Assembly (NCBI RefSeq): GCF_036898825.1
Contig: NZ_JARUND010000002.1
Coordinates: forward strand, 496,001 to 560,000
Source of the DNA: Streptomyces sp. B21-083
GTDB taxonomy: Bacteria; Actinomycetota; Actinomycetes; Streptomycetales; Streptomycetaceae
DNA length: 64,000 nt
Direction of reading: 5' to 3'
Part shown: piece by piece, positions 44,416 through 53,348 of the stretch
How positions within the stretch are numbered: position 1 is the stretch's first letter
Layout: every line of letters starts with the position of its first letter
Program-made: the position numbers and the translations under genes
Notes under the pieces: model-generated
Database searches by the model: none
What the model was told of the DNA's origin: nothing
The model's input: the letters and a program-made list of their open reading frames with translations, nothing else

Positions 44416-45066
44416 TCAGGCGGAGTCGTCGCCGTCGCGCCGGTCGGGTTCTTCCGGAGTCGGCTGCTGTGACCAGTGCGCCCGGGCAGCTGCCACGAGG
44501 CGCCAGAAGGCGTCGACGGCCTCGACGACGTCGAGGTCGTCGCGATATCGCCGCTGGAGCTGCAGTCCGTCCTGTACGGCGATCCCCAGGGTGGCGATCA
44601 CCTCCGCGCTGACCCCCATGGGGGCGCGCTCGGAAGCCTCGGGACCGGGATCGAGCGTCTGCGTCTGCGCCGAGTGGTAGTGCTCGACGAAGTAGGTGTG
44701 CGCGGGGTGATCGCGATCGATGGCCTCGGCGGAGAGGATGATGAACAGGGATGTCAGTCCCTCGTGCTCCGCGGAATGCCGCGCGACCTCCCGCGACCGG
44801 GTGGCGACATCGGTGGCGTGGAGCTCGGACAGGTAGTCGGCGACTGACGAGTCACGCAGACCGAGCACTTCTACGAGGAGTTCTTCCTTGTCGGCGAAGT
44901 GGTGAAGGACCCCTGTTTGTGTGAGACGCATGCGCCTGGCGAGCTCGCGCATCGACGAGTGCTCGTATCCGGATTCCGCGAAGAGCTCGGCTGCAGCGGC
45001 GATGATCTCTCGGCGGCGCTGAAGCCCCTTGCGATAGGGCCCCCGAGGCCCGGTGCGTTCCGCCAT
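44416..45066 (-). CDS. TetR-family transcriptional regulator of the GH10/GH1/GH3 locus
   Basis: 216 residues. The N-terminal helix-turn-helix is clear (REIIAAAAELFAESGYEHSS, RELARRMRLTQTGVLHHF, then ADKEELLVEVL), and the rest is an all-helical ligand domain (about 70-200) with an acidic tail. ATG 45066 has TTGAGGAC upstream. It stands between GH1 on the left (same strand) and the sugar importer operon on the right (divergent), and both of these carry the same 12-mer, so it probably represses both. TetR rather than LacI control of a sugar locus is unusual. Confidence 0.9.
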   Translation of the reverse strand: MAERTGPRGPYRKGLQRRREIIAAAAELFAESGYEHSSMRELARRMRLTQTGVLHHFADKEELLVEVLGLRDSSVADYLSELHATDVATRSREVARHSAEHEGLTSLFIILSAEAIDRDHPAHTYFVEHYHSAQTQTLDPGPEASERAPMGVSAEVIATLGIAVQDGLQLQRRYRDDLDVVEAVDAFWRLVAAARAHWSQQPTPEEPDRRDGDDSA

Positions 45067-45143
45067 GTCCTCAACATACAGCGAGGTGGTGTCGCGCTTG
45101 GCCCGAGTGCGGCCGTGACGATGAGAACTCCGCGAATACTTGT

Positions 45144-45155
45144 CACGTGAACTGT
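45144..45155 (+). promoter_or_regulatory. Shared operator-like box CACGTGAACTGT upstream of the sugar importer
   Basis: Same 12-mer as at 43954 with one change. It continues into TGAACTGTGTTGA, an imperfect inverted repeat (T.AAC...GTT.A), as expected for a TetR dimer. It lies 178-189 bp before the binding-protein ATG and 78-89 bp before the TetR ATG, within the divergent promoter region. Confidence 0.5.
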
Positions 45156-45332
45156 GTTGAGTGATACTGGCCGCCGCCGCACCTTCCGAGACGACACCTC
45201 AGCTGGGGACGCAGCGGCTTGTGCGACCTCCGGGCGACAGGGTTCGCGCATGACGCAGGAGCGCGCAGCGGCCCGGGGCGGCCGCCTTGTCGCCGCGGAT
45301 CTAGGCACATCGCCTGAGACAAAGGACTACAC

Positions 45333-46607
45333 ATGCGATCCACCCGAAGAGCCATCGCTGTGCTTGCAGCGGCCTCGCTGACCGTCCTCGCCGCTGGTTG
45401 CGGATCCAGCGACGAGGGCGACGCCGACGGCAAGATCACCCTCAAGGTGTCGACGTTCAGCGAGTGGGGGTACGGCGACCTGCTCAAGGAGTACCAGAAG
45501 CTTCACCCCGAGATCACCATCAAGCACAACCGCTTCGCCACGAGCGACGCGGCCAAGGAACAGTTCCAGACCGCCCTCGGCGCGGGCTCGGGGCTCGCCG
45601 ACGTGGTCGGTGTCGACAACAGCTGGCTCCCGCAGGTCCTGCAGCACCCGGACAACTTCGTGGACCTCTCCTCTTCGAAGGTCAAGGGCCGCTGGAAGGA
45701 CTGGACGTCCAAGCTCGCGACCACCAACGACGGCAAGCTGCTCGGCTACGCGACGGACATCGGCCCGCAGTCCATCGCGTACCGCAGCGACCTGTTCAAG
45801 GCGGCCGGCCTGCCGACGGATCGCGAAGCGGTGGCCAAGCTGTTCGGGGGCGACAAGGCGACATGGGACGACTTCTTCGCCGTCGGCGAGAAGTTCAAGG
45901 CCGCCAAGACGGGCCCGGCGTTCTACGACGCGTCAGCCTCGGTCGCGACCAGTTGGGGCGACCAGTACAAGGTGCTCTGGGAGGACCCCAAGACCGGCGA
46001 CATCATCGCAGGCCATAACAAGGACCTTCGGAACATCTACGACACGGTGACGTCGCACGAGGACCTCTCGGCACACCTGGCGCGGTGGAGCGAGGACTGG
46101 GTGAGCGCGTTCCAGAAAGACAAGTTCGCCGTCATGCTCGCACCGTCGTGGATGCTCGGCGTGATCAAGGGCAACGCTGCCGGCGTCAAGGGATGGGACA
46201 TCGCCGATGTCTTCCCCGGCGGGGGTGTCAACAGCGGCGGGTCGTACCTCACCGTGCCGACGCAGTCGAAGCACCCCAAGGAAGCGCAGGCGCTCGCGGA
46301 GTGGCTCACCGCTCCTGAGCAGCAGCTGAAGGCGTTCAAGACGACGGGTAACTTCCCCAGCCAGGTCGCGGCCCAGAGCAGCGACCAGTTGCAGAAGGTG
46401 ACCGATCCCTTCTTCAGCGATGCGCCCGTGGGCAAGATCCTCACCCACCGCGCGTCGGCGATCACCACTATTCCCTACAAGGGTGACAACTACTTCGCGA
46501 TCACGGCGGCGTTCAACAACGCGATCAACCGTGTCTCGGTCGACAGGACCGACTCTCCGAAGAAGTCGTGGGACACGTTCGTCGATGATCTGGACGCGCT
46601 GAAGTGA
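45333..46607 (+). CDS. Sugar ABC transporter substrate-binding lipoprotein (CUT1)
   Basis: 424 residues with a lipoprotein signal (LTVLAAGCGSSD, Cys about 23) and a family 1 sugar-binding domain (ITLKVSTFSEWGYGDLL, KEQFQTALGAGSGLADVV, PTQSKHPKEAQALAEWL). ATG 45333 has AAAGGAC. It is the first gene of an importer operon; a 36-bp perfect palindrome follows its stop. The neighbouring intracellular GH1 and GH3 enzymes suggest a beta-linked oligosaccharide as ligand. Confidence 0.92.
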   Translation: MRSTRRAIAVLAAASLTVLAAGCGSSDEGDADGKITLKVSTFSEWGYGDLLKEYQKLHPEITIKHNRFATSDAAKEQFQTALGAGSGLADVVGVDNSWLPQVLQHPDNFVDLSSSKVKGRWKDWTSKLATTNDGKLLGYATDIGPQSIAYRSDLFKAAGLPTDREAVAKLFGGDKATWDDFFAVGEKFKAAKTGPAFYDASASVATSWGDQYKVLWEDPKTGDIIAGHNKDLRNIYDTVTSHEDLSAHLARWSEDWVSAFQKDKFAVMLAPSWMLGVIKGNAAGVKGWDIADVFPGGGVNSGGSYLTVPTQSKHPKEAQALAEWLTAPEQQLKAFKTTGNFPSQVAAQSSDQLQKVTDPFFSDAPVGKILTHRASAITTIPYKGDNYFAITAAFNNAINRVSVDRTDSPKKSWDTFVDDLDALK

Positions 46608-46622
46608 CCGGTTCGTCCGCGC

Positions 46623-46658
46623 ACTCGGGGACGCCCGCCATGGCGGGCGTCCCCGAGT
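46623..46658. promoter_or_regulatory. 36-bp perfect palindrome between binding-protein and permease genes
   Basis: ACTCGGGGACGCCCGCCA followed at once by its reverse complement, 16 bp after the binding-protein stop. As RNA it would form a very stable hairpin. Such intercistronic hairpins usually lower read-through and protect the upstream message, giving an excess of binding protein over permease. Confidence 0.7.
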
Positions 46659-46678
46659 CACCACCGAAGGAAGAGCGC

Positions 46679-47758
46679 ATGGCCCATCCGGCAGCGAGCG
46701 CGTCGACCCGCACCGGCGCCTCCCCTCCACAACCGCCTGCCTCCTGGCGTCAGCGTCTCGGCCGCTGGGACATGAAGGCGTCGCCGTACGCCTATATCTC
46801 ACCGTTCTTCATACTGTTCGGGCTCGTCGGCCTGTTCCCGCTCCTCTACACCGCATACGTCTCGCTGCACGACTGGGACCTCATCGGCGGCCAGGGCGAC
46901 TTCGTCGGGCTCGACAACTTCACCTTCGTTCTCGATCAGCCGGTCTTCTGGGACTCGCTGGGCAACACCGTGAGCATCTTCCTGCTGTCGACGGTCCCCC
47001 AGATCGTGATCGCGCTCGTACTCGCCAGTCTTCTGCACGCGAACATCCGCGCGCGGACCTTCTGGCGGATGGGGGTGTTGCTGCCGTACGTCATCGCCCC
47101 CGTCGCCGTGTCGCTGATTTTCTCGCGCATGTTCGCGGACCAGTCCGGCCTGGTCAACGCGGTGCTCGGGCATCTGGGAGTGGACCCGATCGGCTGGCAC
47201 CGGGACAGCATGCCGGCGCACATCGTCATCGCGAACATGGTCAACTTCCGGTGGACCGGCTTCAACACGCTCGTGCTGCTCGCCGCCATGCAGGCGATCT
47301 CCCGTGACCTGTACGAAGCGGCGATCCTCGACAGCGCGGGCCGGATGCGGCAGTTCTTCTCCGTCACGGTTCCGTCCGTGCGTCCGACGATCATCTTCGT
47401 CGTGATCACGTCCACGATCGGCGGCCTGCAGATCTTCGACGAGCCGCGGCTGTACGACACGCAGGGGCTCGGCGGGAGCTCAGGGCAGTGGAAGACGATC
47501 ACGCTGTACCTGTACGAGCTCGGTTGGAATCAGCAAAGGCTGGGCCGCGCCGCAGCCGTCGCATGGCTGCTCTTCCTGCTGATCATCGTGTTCGCGCTGG
47601 TCAGCAACTGGCTGTCGCGCCGCATCGCCTCCGGCGACGATCCAGTCGCCGTCCCCCGAAAGGCACGCCGCGCCGCCCGACGAGACGCGAGCGGGTCAGC
47701 AGCTGGTACGCCCGCCTTCTCCGCATCGTCCGGTGACACACCCGGGAGCAACACGTGA
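46679..47758 (+). CDS. Sugar ABC transporter permease, MalF type
   Basis: 359 residues with six membrane spans between about 40 and 310, an EAA-type loop (LYEAAILDSAGRMRQFF, about 222-238), and long cytoplasmic tails: a P/S/T-rich N-terminus and a basic, A/S-rich C-terminus. ATG 46679 has GAAGGAAG upstream and lies after the intercistronic hairpin. Its last codons overlap the GTG start of the partner permease. No ATPase gene is in the operon. Confidence 0.92.
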   Translation: MAHPAASASTRTGASPPQPPASWRQRLGRWDMKASPYAYISPFFILFGLVGLFPLLYTAYVSLHDWDLIGGQGDFVGLDNFTFVLDQPVFWDSLGNTVSIFLLSTVPQIVIALVLASLLHANIRARTFWRMGVLLPYVIAPVAVSLIFSRMFADQSGLVNAVLGHLGVDPIGWHRDSMPAHIVIANMVNFRWTGFNTLVLLAAMQAISRDLYEAAILDSAGRMRQFFSVTVPSVRPTIIFVVITSTIGGLQIFDEPRLYDTQGLGGSSGQWKTITLYLYELGWNQQRLGRAAAVAWLLFLLIIVFALVSNWLSRRIASGDDPVAVPRKARRAARRDASGSAAGTPAFSASSGDTPGSNT

Positions 47759-48669
47759 GCAGACCCTCCGTCCCGTACATCGAGCAGACATCCGGCCGCG
47801 GTGCGGCCCGGGCGGCACGCCGCCGTCGAGGGCGGGATCACGGTGCCGCGCGCCGGCCCGGACGGATGACCTACGTCGTCCTCACAGTGGTCGCGCTCAT
47901 CTCGATCTTCCCGCTCTACTACGCGCTCCTGCTCGCGTCGTCGACATCGGCGGAGGTCGCGCAGCACCCGATCCCCTCGCTGATCCCGGGCGGGCATCTG
48001 GGCGACAACCTCGTACGCGTCTTCGAGTCCGACATCGATCTGCCGCGCGCGGTCTGGAACTCCGTCTTCGTCTCGGTGACGACGGCGCTCGCGGTCGTGT
48101 TCCTGTCCACGCTGGCGGGCTTCGCCTTCGCGAAGCTTCGGTTCAAAGGGCGGGCCGGTCTTCTCGCGTTCGTCGTGGCCACCATGGCGGTCCCGACACA
48201 GCTGGGCGTGGTGCCGCTGTTCATCGTCATGCGCGAGCTGGGACTGACGGGAAGCCTGTGGGCAGTGATCATCCCTGGCCTCGCATCCGCCTTCGGGGTG
48301 TTCTGGATGACGCAGTACCTTCAGGCGGCCCTGCCCTATGAGCTCGTCGAGGCCGCCCGAATCGACGGTGCCACGACATTCCGGATCTTCCGGTCCATTG
48401 TGCTGCCGGCCGCCCGCCCCGCGTTGGCGATGCTCGGACTGTTCACCTTCATCGGGGCGTGGACCAACTTCTTCTGGCCGTCGATCGTGCTGGGAACGAC
48501 CAACCCGACGCTGCCTGTCGCTCTGCAGCTGCTGCAAACCGGGTTCTTCAAGGACATCCCCCTGATCATGACCGGCGTGCTCGTGTCGGTGGTGCCGCTG
48601 CTGACGCTGTTCGTCATCCTCGGCAAGCAGCTCGTCGCCGGCGTCATGCAGGGAGCCATCAAGGGGTGA
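47755..48669 (+). CDS. Sugar ABC transporter permease, MalG type
   Basis: 304 residues with a basic N-terminal tail of about 35 residues, six spans and an EAA loop (YELVEAARIDGATTFRIF). It ends in the MalG-typical AGVMQGAIKG. GTG 47755 overlaps the stop of the first permease (GTGA), so the two are coupled. It is the second channel subunit for the putative beta-oligosaccharide or lycotetraose-like sugar. Confidence 0.92.
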   Translation: MSRPSVPYIEQTSGRGAARAARRRRGRDHGAARRPGRMTYVVLTVVALISIFPLYYALLLASSTSAEVAQHPIPSLIPGGHLGDNLVRVFESDIDLPRAVWNSVFVSVTTALAVVFLSTLAGFAFAKLRFKGRAGLLAFVVATMAVPTQLGVVPLFIVMRELGLTGSLWAVIIPGLASAFGVFWMTQYLQAALPYELVEAARIDGATTFRIFRSIVLPAARPALAMLGLFTFIGAWTNFFWPSIVLGTTNPTLPVALQLLQTGFFKDIPLIMTGVLVSVVPLLTLFVILGKQLVAGVMQGAIKG

Positions 48670-48764
48670 CGCCGCGGTGTCCTGCCGCTGAGTCCTGGCC
48701 CCCACCTCGCCGAGGCCGCCCCCGAGGCCCCGGAGACGAATGTGAGAGGAACTACCGACCCCCC

Positions 48765-50600
48765 ATGCACAACACGACCGCACCGGACCGCATCGAATTC
48801 CGCGACCTCAACGGCAACGGCCGCATGGACCCGTACGAGGACCCGCGGCTCAGCGCCGAGGAACGTACCGAGGACCTGTTGTCCCGGCTCTCGCTCGAAG
48901 AGAAGGTCGGTCTCCTCTTCCACACGGTCATCGAGATCGGCCCAGAAGGCACTGTCCTCGAAGAGCCCGGCGCGATCAGCAAGTCGCCCACCAGCGAGGT
49001 GATCCTCGACAGGGCGATGAACCACTTCAACGTGCACCGCATCGAAGACGCCCGGGCGGCCGCACGATGGAACAACGCGATCCAGCGGCTGGCCGAGAAG
49101 ACGCCGCACGGCATCCCGGTGACGATCTCCACCGACCCGCGCCACGGGTTCCTGGAGAATGTCGGGGCGTCGTTCACGGCGGGCCCGTTCTCGCAGTGGC
49201 CAGACGGGCTCGGCCTCGCGGCGCTTCGCGACCCGGATGTCGTGCGCGAGTTCGCGCGACGGGCGCGCGACGAGTACCGCGCCGTGGGAATCCGCATGGC
49301 GCTGCATCCCCAGGTCGACCTGGCCAGCGAGCCCAGGTGGGCACGTCAGCTCCAGACCTTCGGCGCTGACACCGATCTCGTGGTGGCGTACACACGCGCG
49401 TACCTCGAAGGCTTCCAGGGCGCCACTCCCGACTCGACGAGCGTCGCCTGCGTCACCAAGCACTTCCCCGGCGCCGGCGCTCAACTGGACGGCGAGGACG
49501 CGCACTTCCCGTACGGCCGCGAGCAGGTCTACCCGGGCGGGGCGTTCGAGGAGCACCTGCGCCCGTTCACCGCCGCCGTGGAACACGGCACCGCCGCGAT
49601 CATGCCGTACTACGGGATGCCCGTCGGGCTCGAGATCGACGGCGTACCGATCGAGGAAGCCGGGTTCGGGTACAACAAGCAGATCCTCACCGGACTCCTG
49701 CGCGAGAAGCTCGGCTACGACGGGCTTATCATCACGGACTGGGAGCTGGTGAACGACAACCCCGTCGGGGACCAGGTCCTGCCGGCCCGCGCGTGGGGCG
49801 TCGAGGAGCTCGACGCCCGCGAGCGCCTGGTCAGGATCCTCGACGCCGGCGCGGACCAGTTCGGCGGCGAGCAGTGCACGGACCTGCTGCTCGACCTCGT
49901 ACGGGACGGCGTCGTCGCGGAGAGCAGAATCGACGAGTCGGCGCGCCGCGTCCTGCTGGTCAAGTTCCGGCTCGGCCTCTTCGACGACCCCTTCGTCGAC
50001 GAGGAGGCAGCCGCGGCCATCGTGGGCAACGCCGAGACCCGTCAGGCCGGCTCGGAGGCGCAGGCCCGATCGGTCACCGTCCTCAAGAACTCCGTCGTCC
50101 TCGGCGCGCCCCTCCTCCCCCTTTCCAGAGGCGCGAGAGTGTACGCGGAGGGCATCGAACCGGAGGCCCTCGCACGGGCCGTCACTCCCGCGGCCACGCC
50201 ACAGGAGGCGGACCTCGCCATCGTGCGCATCGACGCGCCCTTCGAACCACGGGACGACCTGTTCCTGGAGTCGTACTTCCACCAGGGGTCTCTCGAACTG
50301 CCGCCCGGCCTCGTGCACCGACTGGGCATGATCGCCCAGCAGACCCCGCTCATCGTGGATGTCGCCCTGGACCGCCCCGCCATTCTCACGCCGCTGATCG
50401 ACGCGCTCGCCGGCCTCACGGTGACCTTCGGCGTCTCGGACGACGCCTTGCTCGCCGCCCTCACCGGCCGCATCACCCCCCAGGGCAGACTCCCCGTCGA
50501 GCTGCCGCGATCGATGCAGGCCGTGCGAGAGTCCGCGCCTGACGCGCCGGCGAACACCCCCGACCCGCTGTTCCCCCTGGGATCCGGGCTGGAGATCTGA
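48765..50600 (+). CDS. GH3 glycoside hydrolase (beta-glucosidase/exo-glucanase type)
   Basis: 611 residues, no signal peptide. It has the GH3 N-terminal barrel (RLSLEEKVGLLFHTV, ISTDPRHGF, CVTKHFPGAGAQLDGEDAHF) and the nucleophile Asp in LIITDWE (about 325), then a shortened C-terminal alpha/beta sandwich ending in PLGSGLEI. The first residues (FRDLNGNGRMDPYEDP) resemble a calcium loop and occur in GH3 proteins of this subgroup. ATG 48765 lacks a well-placed ribosome site; GAGAGGAAC lies further upstream. The gene is 95 bp after the importer and 28 bp before a second GH3. It probably removes terminal beta-D-glucose or xylose after uptake. Confidence 0.92.
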   Translation: MHNTTAPDRIEFRDLNGNGRMDPYEDPRLSAEERTEDLLSRLSLEEKVGLLFHTVIEIGPEGTVLEEPGAISKSPTSEVILDRAMNHFNVHRIEDARAAARWNNAIQRLAEKTPHGIPVTISTDPRHGFLENVGASFTAGPFSQWPDGLGLAALRDPDVVREFARRARDEYRAVGIRMALHPQVDLASEPRWARQLQTFGADTDLVVAYTRAYLEGFQGATPDSTSVACVTKHFPGAGAQLDGEDAHFPYGREQVYPGGAFEEHLRPFTAAVEHGTAAIMPYYGMPVGLEIDGVPIEEAGFGYNKQILTGLLREKLGYDGLIITDWELVNDNPVGDQVLPARAWGVEELDARERLVRILDAGADQFGGEQCTDLLLDLVRDGVVAESRIDESARRVLLVKFRLGLFDDPFVDEEAAAAIVGNAETRQAGSEAQARSVTVLKNSVVLGAPLLPLSRGARVYAEGIEPEALARAVTPAATPQEADLAIVRIDAPFEPRDDLFLESYFHQGSLELPPGLVHRLGMIAQQTPLIVDVALDRPAILTPLIDALAGLTVTFGVSDDALLAALTGRITPQGRLPVELPRSMQAVRESAPDAPANTPDPLFPLGSGLEI

Positions 50601-50628
50601 TGTCTCGTTCGTACAGAAGGAGCACGCC

Positions 50629-53049
50629 ATGACCGACGCACGGTCCCGCGCCGTCGAGTTGCTGGGTCGGATGACCATGCACGAGAAGGTCGCCCAGCTG
50701 ACATCGGTCATACCGACGATGCTCTTCGACGCGAAGGGCATCCGTCCTGAGGTCGCCGCGGCCAAGCTCGCCAACGGCATCGGCTACGTCGAACCGCACA
50801 TGGGCGGGTTCCCGGCGAACGCGGCCGAACTCGCCCGGCTGAACAACGCGTTGCAGCACCATCTTGTGCACAGGACCCGGCTGGGCATTCCGGCGATCAT
50901 GCATATCGAGGCGCTCAACGGCGTGAACGCGCCCACCTTCACCTCGTTTCCCACCGCGATCGCTCTCGCCGCCACCTGGGACACAGCCGGGGTCGGCGAG
51001 ATGGCCGCCCTGACGCGCCGGCAGATGCGATCCGTGGGCCTGCACCACGCCCTGTCCCCGCTGCTCGATGTCGCCCGCGACGCGCGATGGGGCCGCGTAC
51101 ACGAGACCTACGGTGAGGATCCGTACCTGGTCAGTGCGCTCGGTGTGTCCTTCGTACGCCATCTGCAGGGCGAGTCGTTCCAGGACGGGGTCATCGCCAC
51201 CGGCAAGCACTTCCTCGGGTACGCCATGAGCGAGGCCGGTCTCAACATGGCGACCGTGCCGGTGGGAGCGCGCGAGCTGCGGGAGGTGTACGCGCGGCCC
51301 TTCGCCGCCGCGATCCAGCTCGCCGGTCTCGGATCGATAATGAACTCGCTCGCCGACTGGGACGGAGTTCCCGCGGCCGCCGACCCTCGCGTCTTCCGCG
51401 AGATGCTGCGCGACCAGCTCGGCTTCGACGGCACCGTCGTGTCGGACTGGTCCTCGATCGAGAACCTCGTGACACATCATCGCGCCGCGCGCGACGCACG
51501 CGAAGCCGGCGTACTGGGGCTGCGGGCCGGCATCGACGTGGAGATGCCCGAGCCGTTCGGCTACGGCGACAACCTCGTCGAGGCCGTCCGCGCCGGCGAG
51601 ATCCCCGAAACGACCGTCGACGAGTCGGTGGTGCGCGTACTGACGCACAAGTTCCAGCTGGGCCTGTTCGACAACCCGTACGTGGAGACCGACCCGATCG
51701 AGATCATGTCCGTGGCCCAGGAAGGACGTGACCTCTCGCTGCGCCTGGCGCGCGAGTCGGTCACCCTGCTCAAGAACGCCGGCGGAGTGCTTCCGCTGAG
51801 CGGCGCTCCCCGTATCGCCCTCATCGGGCCGCACGCCGACCGGATCGGCGCGGCCTTCGCGCCGTACACCTTCCCCTCCTTCATCGCACTCACCCGTGCG
51901 ATGCTGAAGGGCGCGACGAGCTCGATGGTCGGTGTCGACGACATCGGCTCCTTCGGCCCTGACGACGCCTACGTGCACCGGGAGATCGGCGACCTTCTCG
52001 CGATGGACGAGGACGAGTTCGCCCGGACGCAGTACGGAGCGGTCTCCCTCGCGGACGCGCTGCGCGCCGCGCTGCCCGACGCGGACATCGTCGTTGCCGC
52101 GGGATGCGGGATCACCGATGGCGCCGAGGGGATCGAAGCCGCCGTGGAGGCCGCGCGTGACGCCGACATCGTGATCCTGGCGCTCGGCGGCCTGGCCCGG
52201 TGGTTCTTCACCGAACGGACGGAGGGCGAGGGCGCGGACACCGCCGATGTGCGGCTGCCGGACGTGCAGCGCCGGCTCGTGCACGAGGTCGCCGGGCTCG
52301 GCCGGGCGACCGTCGGCGTGATCTTCTCCGGCCGCCCCGTCGCCCTCGGTGACGTCGAGTCCCGACTCGACGCGATCCTGCTCGGGTACTACGGCTCGCA
52401 GTACGGCACACGTGCCGTCGCGGACATCCTGACCGGCGCGGCCGAGCCGCAAGGACGCCTGCCCTACACGATCCCCCGCGCCGGCGGACAGGTTCCCGTT
52501 CACGCGGGCCAGCGGTTCGGCAGCGGATACCGCCGCCACGAAGGCGACCCGCACGGCGGCTACGTGGACGAGTCGGCGGCACCGCTCTACCCGTTCGGCC
52601 ACGGCCTCACGTACACCCGTTTCACCTACTCCGACCTCAGGCTCAGCAGCTCAGCGGTCGCGCCCGACGGCACCGTCGACGTCACCGTCACCGTCGAGAA
52701 CAGCGGCGACCGCCCGGGCGTGGAGCTCGTCCAGCTCTACGTCGAGGACGACGCCCCCGGCATCGCGCGACCGGCACTCCAACTCACAGGGTTCCACCAG
52801 CTCGAACTGCAGCCGGGCGAGTCGGCAACGGTGACGTTCGCGCTGGAGCTTCCTCTCCTGGCCTATCTGTCCCTGGACGACAGATGGGTCGTGGACCCGG
52901 GCCCCATGTGGATCTCTGTCGGCTCGTCGTCGAGCGACCTCCCCCTGCGGAGCCGCTTGGACGTCGTCGGTGACACCGCCGACGTCACCGAGCGGAGGGT
53001 CTATCTGACCCACTCCACCACGACCTCGCGTCCCGCGACCGGGACGTGA
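50629..53049 (+). CDS. GH3 glycoside hydrolase with C-terminal Fn3-like domain
   Basis: 806 residues, no signal peptide. The order is GH3 barrel (MHEKVAQLTSVIPTML, DARWGRVHETYGEDP, GKHFLGYAMSEAGLN, nucleophile Asp in TVVSDWSS at about 271), alpha/beta sandwich (VTLLKNAGGVLPLSG) and a Fn3-like domain (about 680-780, FTYSDLRLSSSAV). A long insert between 385 and 520 is usual for beta-xylosidase/beta-glucosidase members. ATG 50629 has AGAAGGAG upstream. It ends the operon before a strong terminator. Together with the other GH3 and the GH1 enzyme it covers the beta-Glc, beta-Xyl and beta-Gal links of a branched oligosaccharide. Confidence 0.93.
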   Translation: MTDARSRAVELLGRMTMHEKVAQLTSVIPTMLFDAKGIRPEVAAAKLANGIGYVEPHMGGFPANAAELARLNNALQHHLVHRTRLGIPAIMHIEALNGVNAPTFTSFPTAIALAATWDTAGVGEMAALTRRQMRSVGLHHALSPLLDVARDARWGRVHETYGEDPYLVSALGVSFVRHLQGESFQDGVIATGKHFLGYAMSEAGLNMATVPVGARELREVYARPFAAAIQLAGLGSIMNSLADWDGVPAAADPRVFREMLRDQLGFDGTVVSDWSSIENLVTHHRAARDAREAGVLGLRAGIDVEMPEPFGYGDNLVEAVRAGEIPETTVDESVVRVLTHKFQLGLFDNPYVETDPIEIMSVAQEGRDLSLRLARESVTLLKNAGGVLPLSGAPRIALIGPHADRIGAAFAPYTFPSFIALTRAMLKGATSSMVGVDDIGSFGPDDAYVHREIGDLLAMDEDEFARTQYGAVSLADALRAALPDADIVVAAGCGITDGAEGIEAAVEAARDADIVILALGGLARWFFTERTEGEGADTADVRLPDVQRRLVHEVAGLGRATVGVIFSGRPVALGDVESRLDAILLGYYGSQYGTRAVADILTGAAEPQGRLPYTIPRAGGQVPVHAGQRFGSGYRRHEGDPHGGYVDESAAPLYPFGHGLTYTRFTYSDLRLSSSAVAPDGTVDVTVTVENSGDRPGVELVQLYVEDDAPGIARPALQLTGFHQLELQPGESATVTFALELPLLAYLSLDDRWVVDPGPMWISVGSSSSDLPLRSRLDVVGDTADVTERRVYLTHSTTTSRPATGT

Positions 53050-53099
53050 CGCGCAAGACCGTCGCCCGAAGCACCGCCGCATAGCCGGCGCCCGCAGCA

Positions 53100-53137
53100 G
53101 CCCGTGGGGAGCGGCCCTGACACCGCTCCCCACGGGC
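53100..53137. terminator. Terminator after the GH3 operon
   Basis: A perfect 15-bp stem (GCCCGTGGGGAGCGG with its complement) around an 8-base loop, followed by CCTTT. It also lies downstream of the convergent sigma-factor gene, so it may serve both. Confidence 0.8.
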
Positions 53138-53348
53138 CCTTTCGCCCAGCGTTGGTGTGCGGGGCGCGGACGCCGGTGCCGCGGCGCCAGGACGCGGCGT
53201 CGCGTTCGAGGACCGGACCGGGCCGGGCCTCCGTCGCGCAACCCCAACCGCACCCGCGCGCGGGTGACGCCGCCGAACGCGTCGCACCGCTCCTCCGTTT
53301 CCACCGCGACACGCGCGCCACCGCACAGCGTGAGCGTCCACACCGGGA

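Noticed and set aside
48336..50780. Minus-strand frame of 814 codons opposite the first GH3
   Set aside because: Val/Arg/Asp-rich translation with no domains; the GH3 on the plus strand is clear.
53001..53341. Minus-strand frames downstream of the sigma-factor gene
   Set aside because: They overlap the end of the GH3 gene and the terminator hairpin, and the composition is shadow-like.
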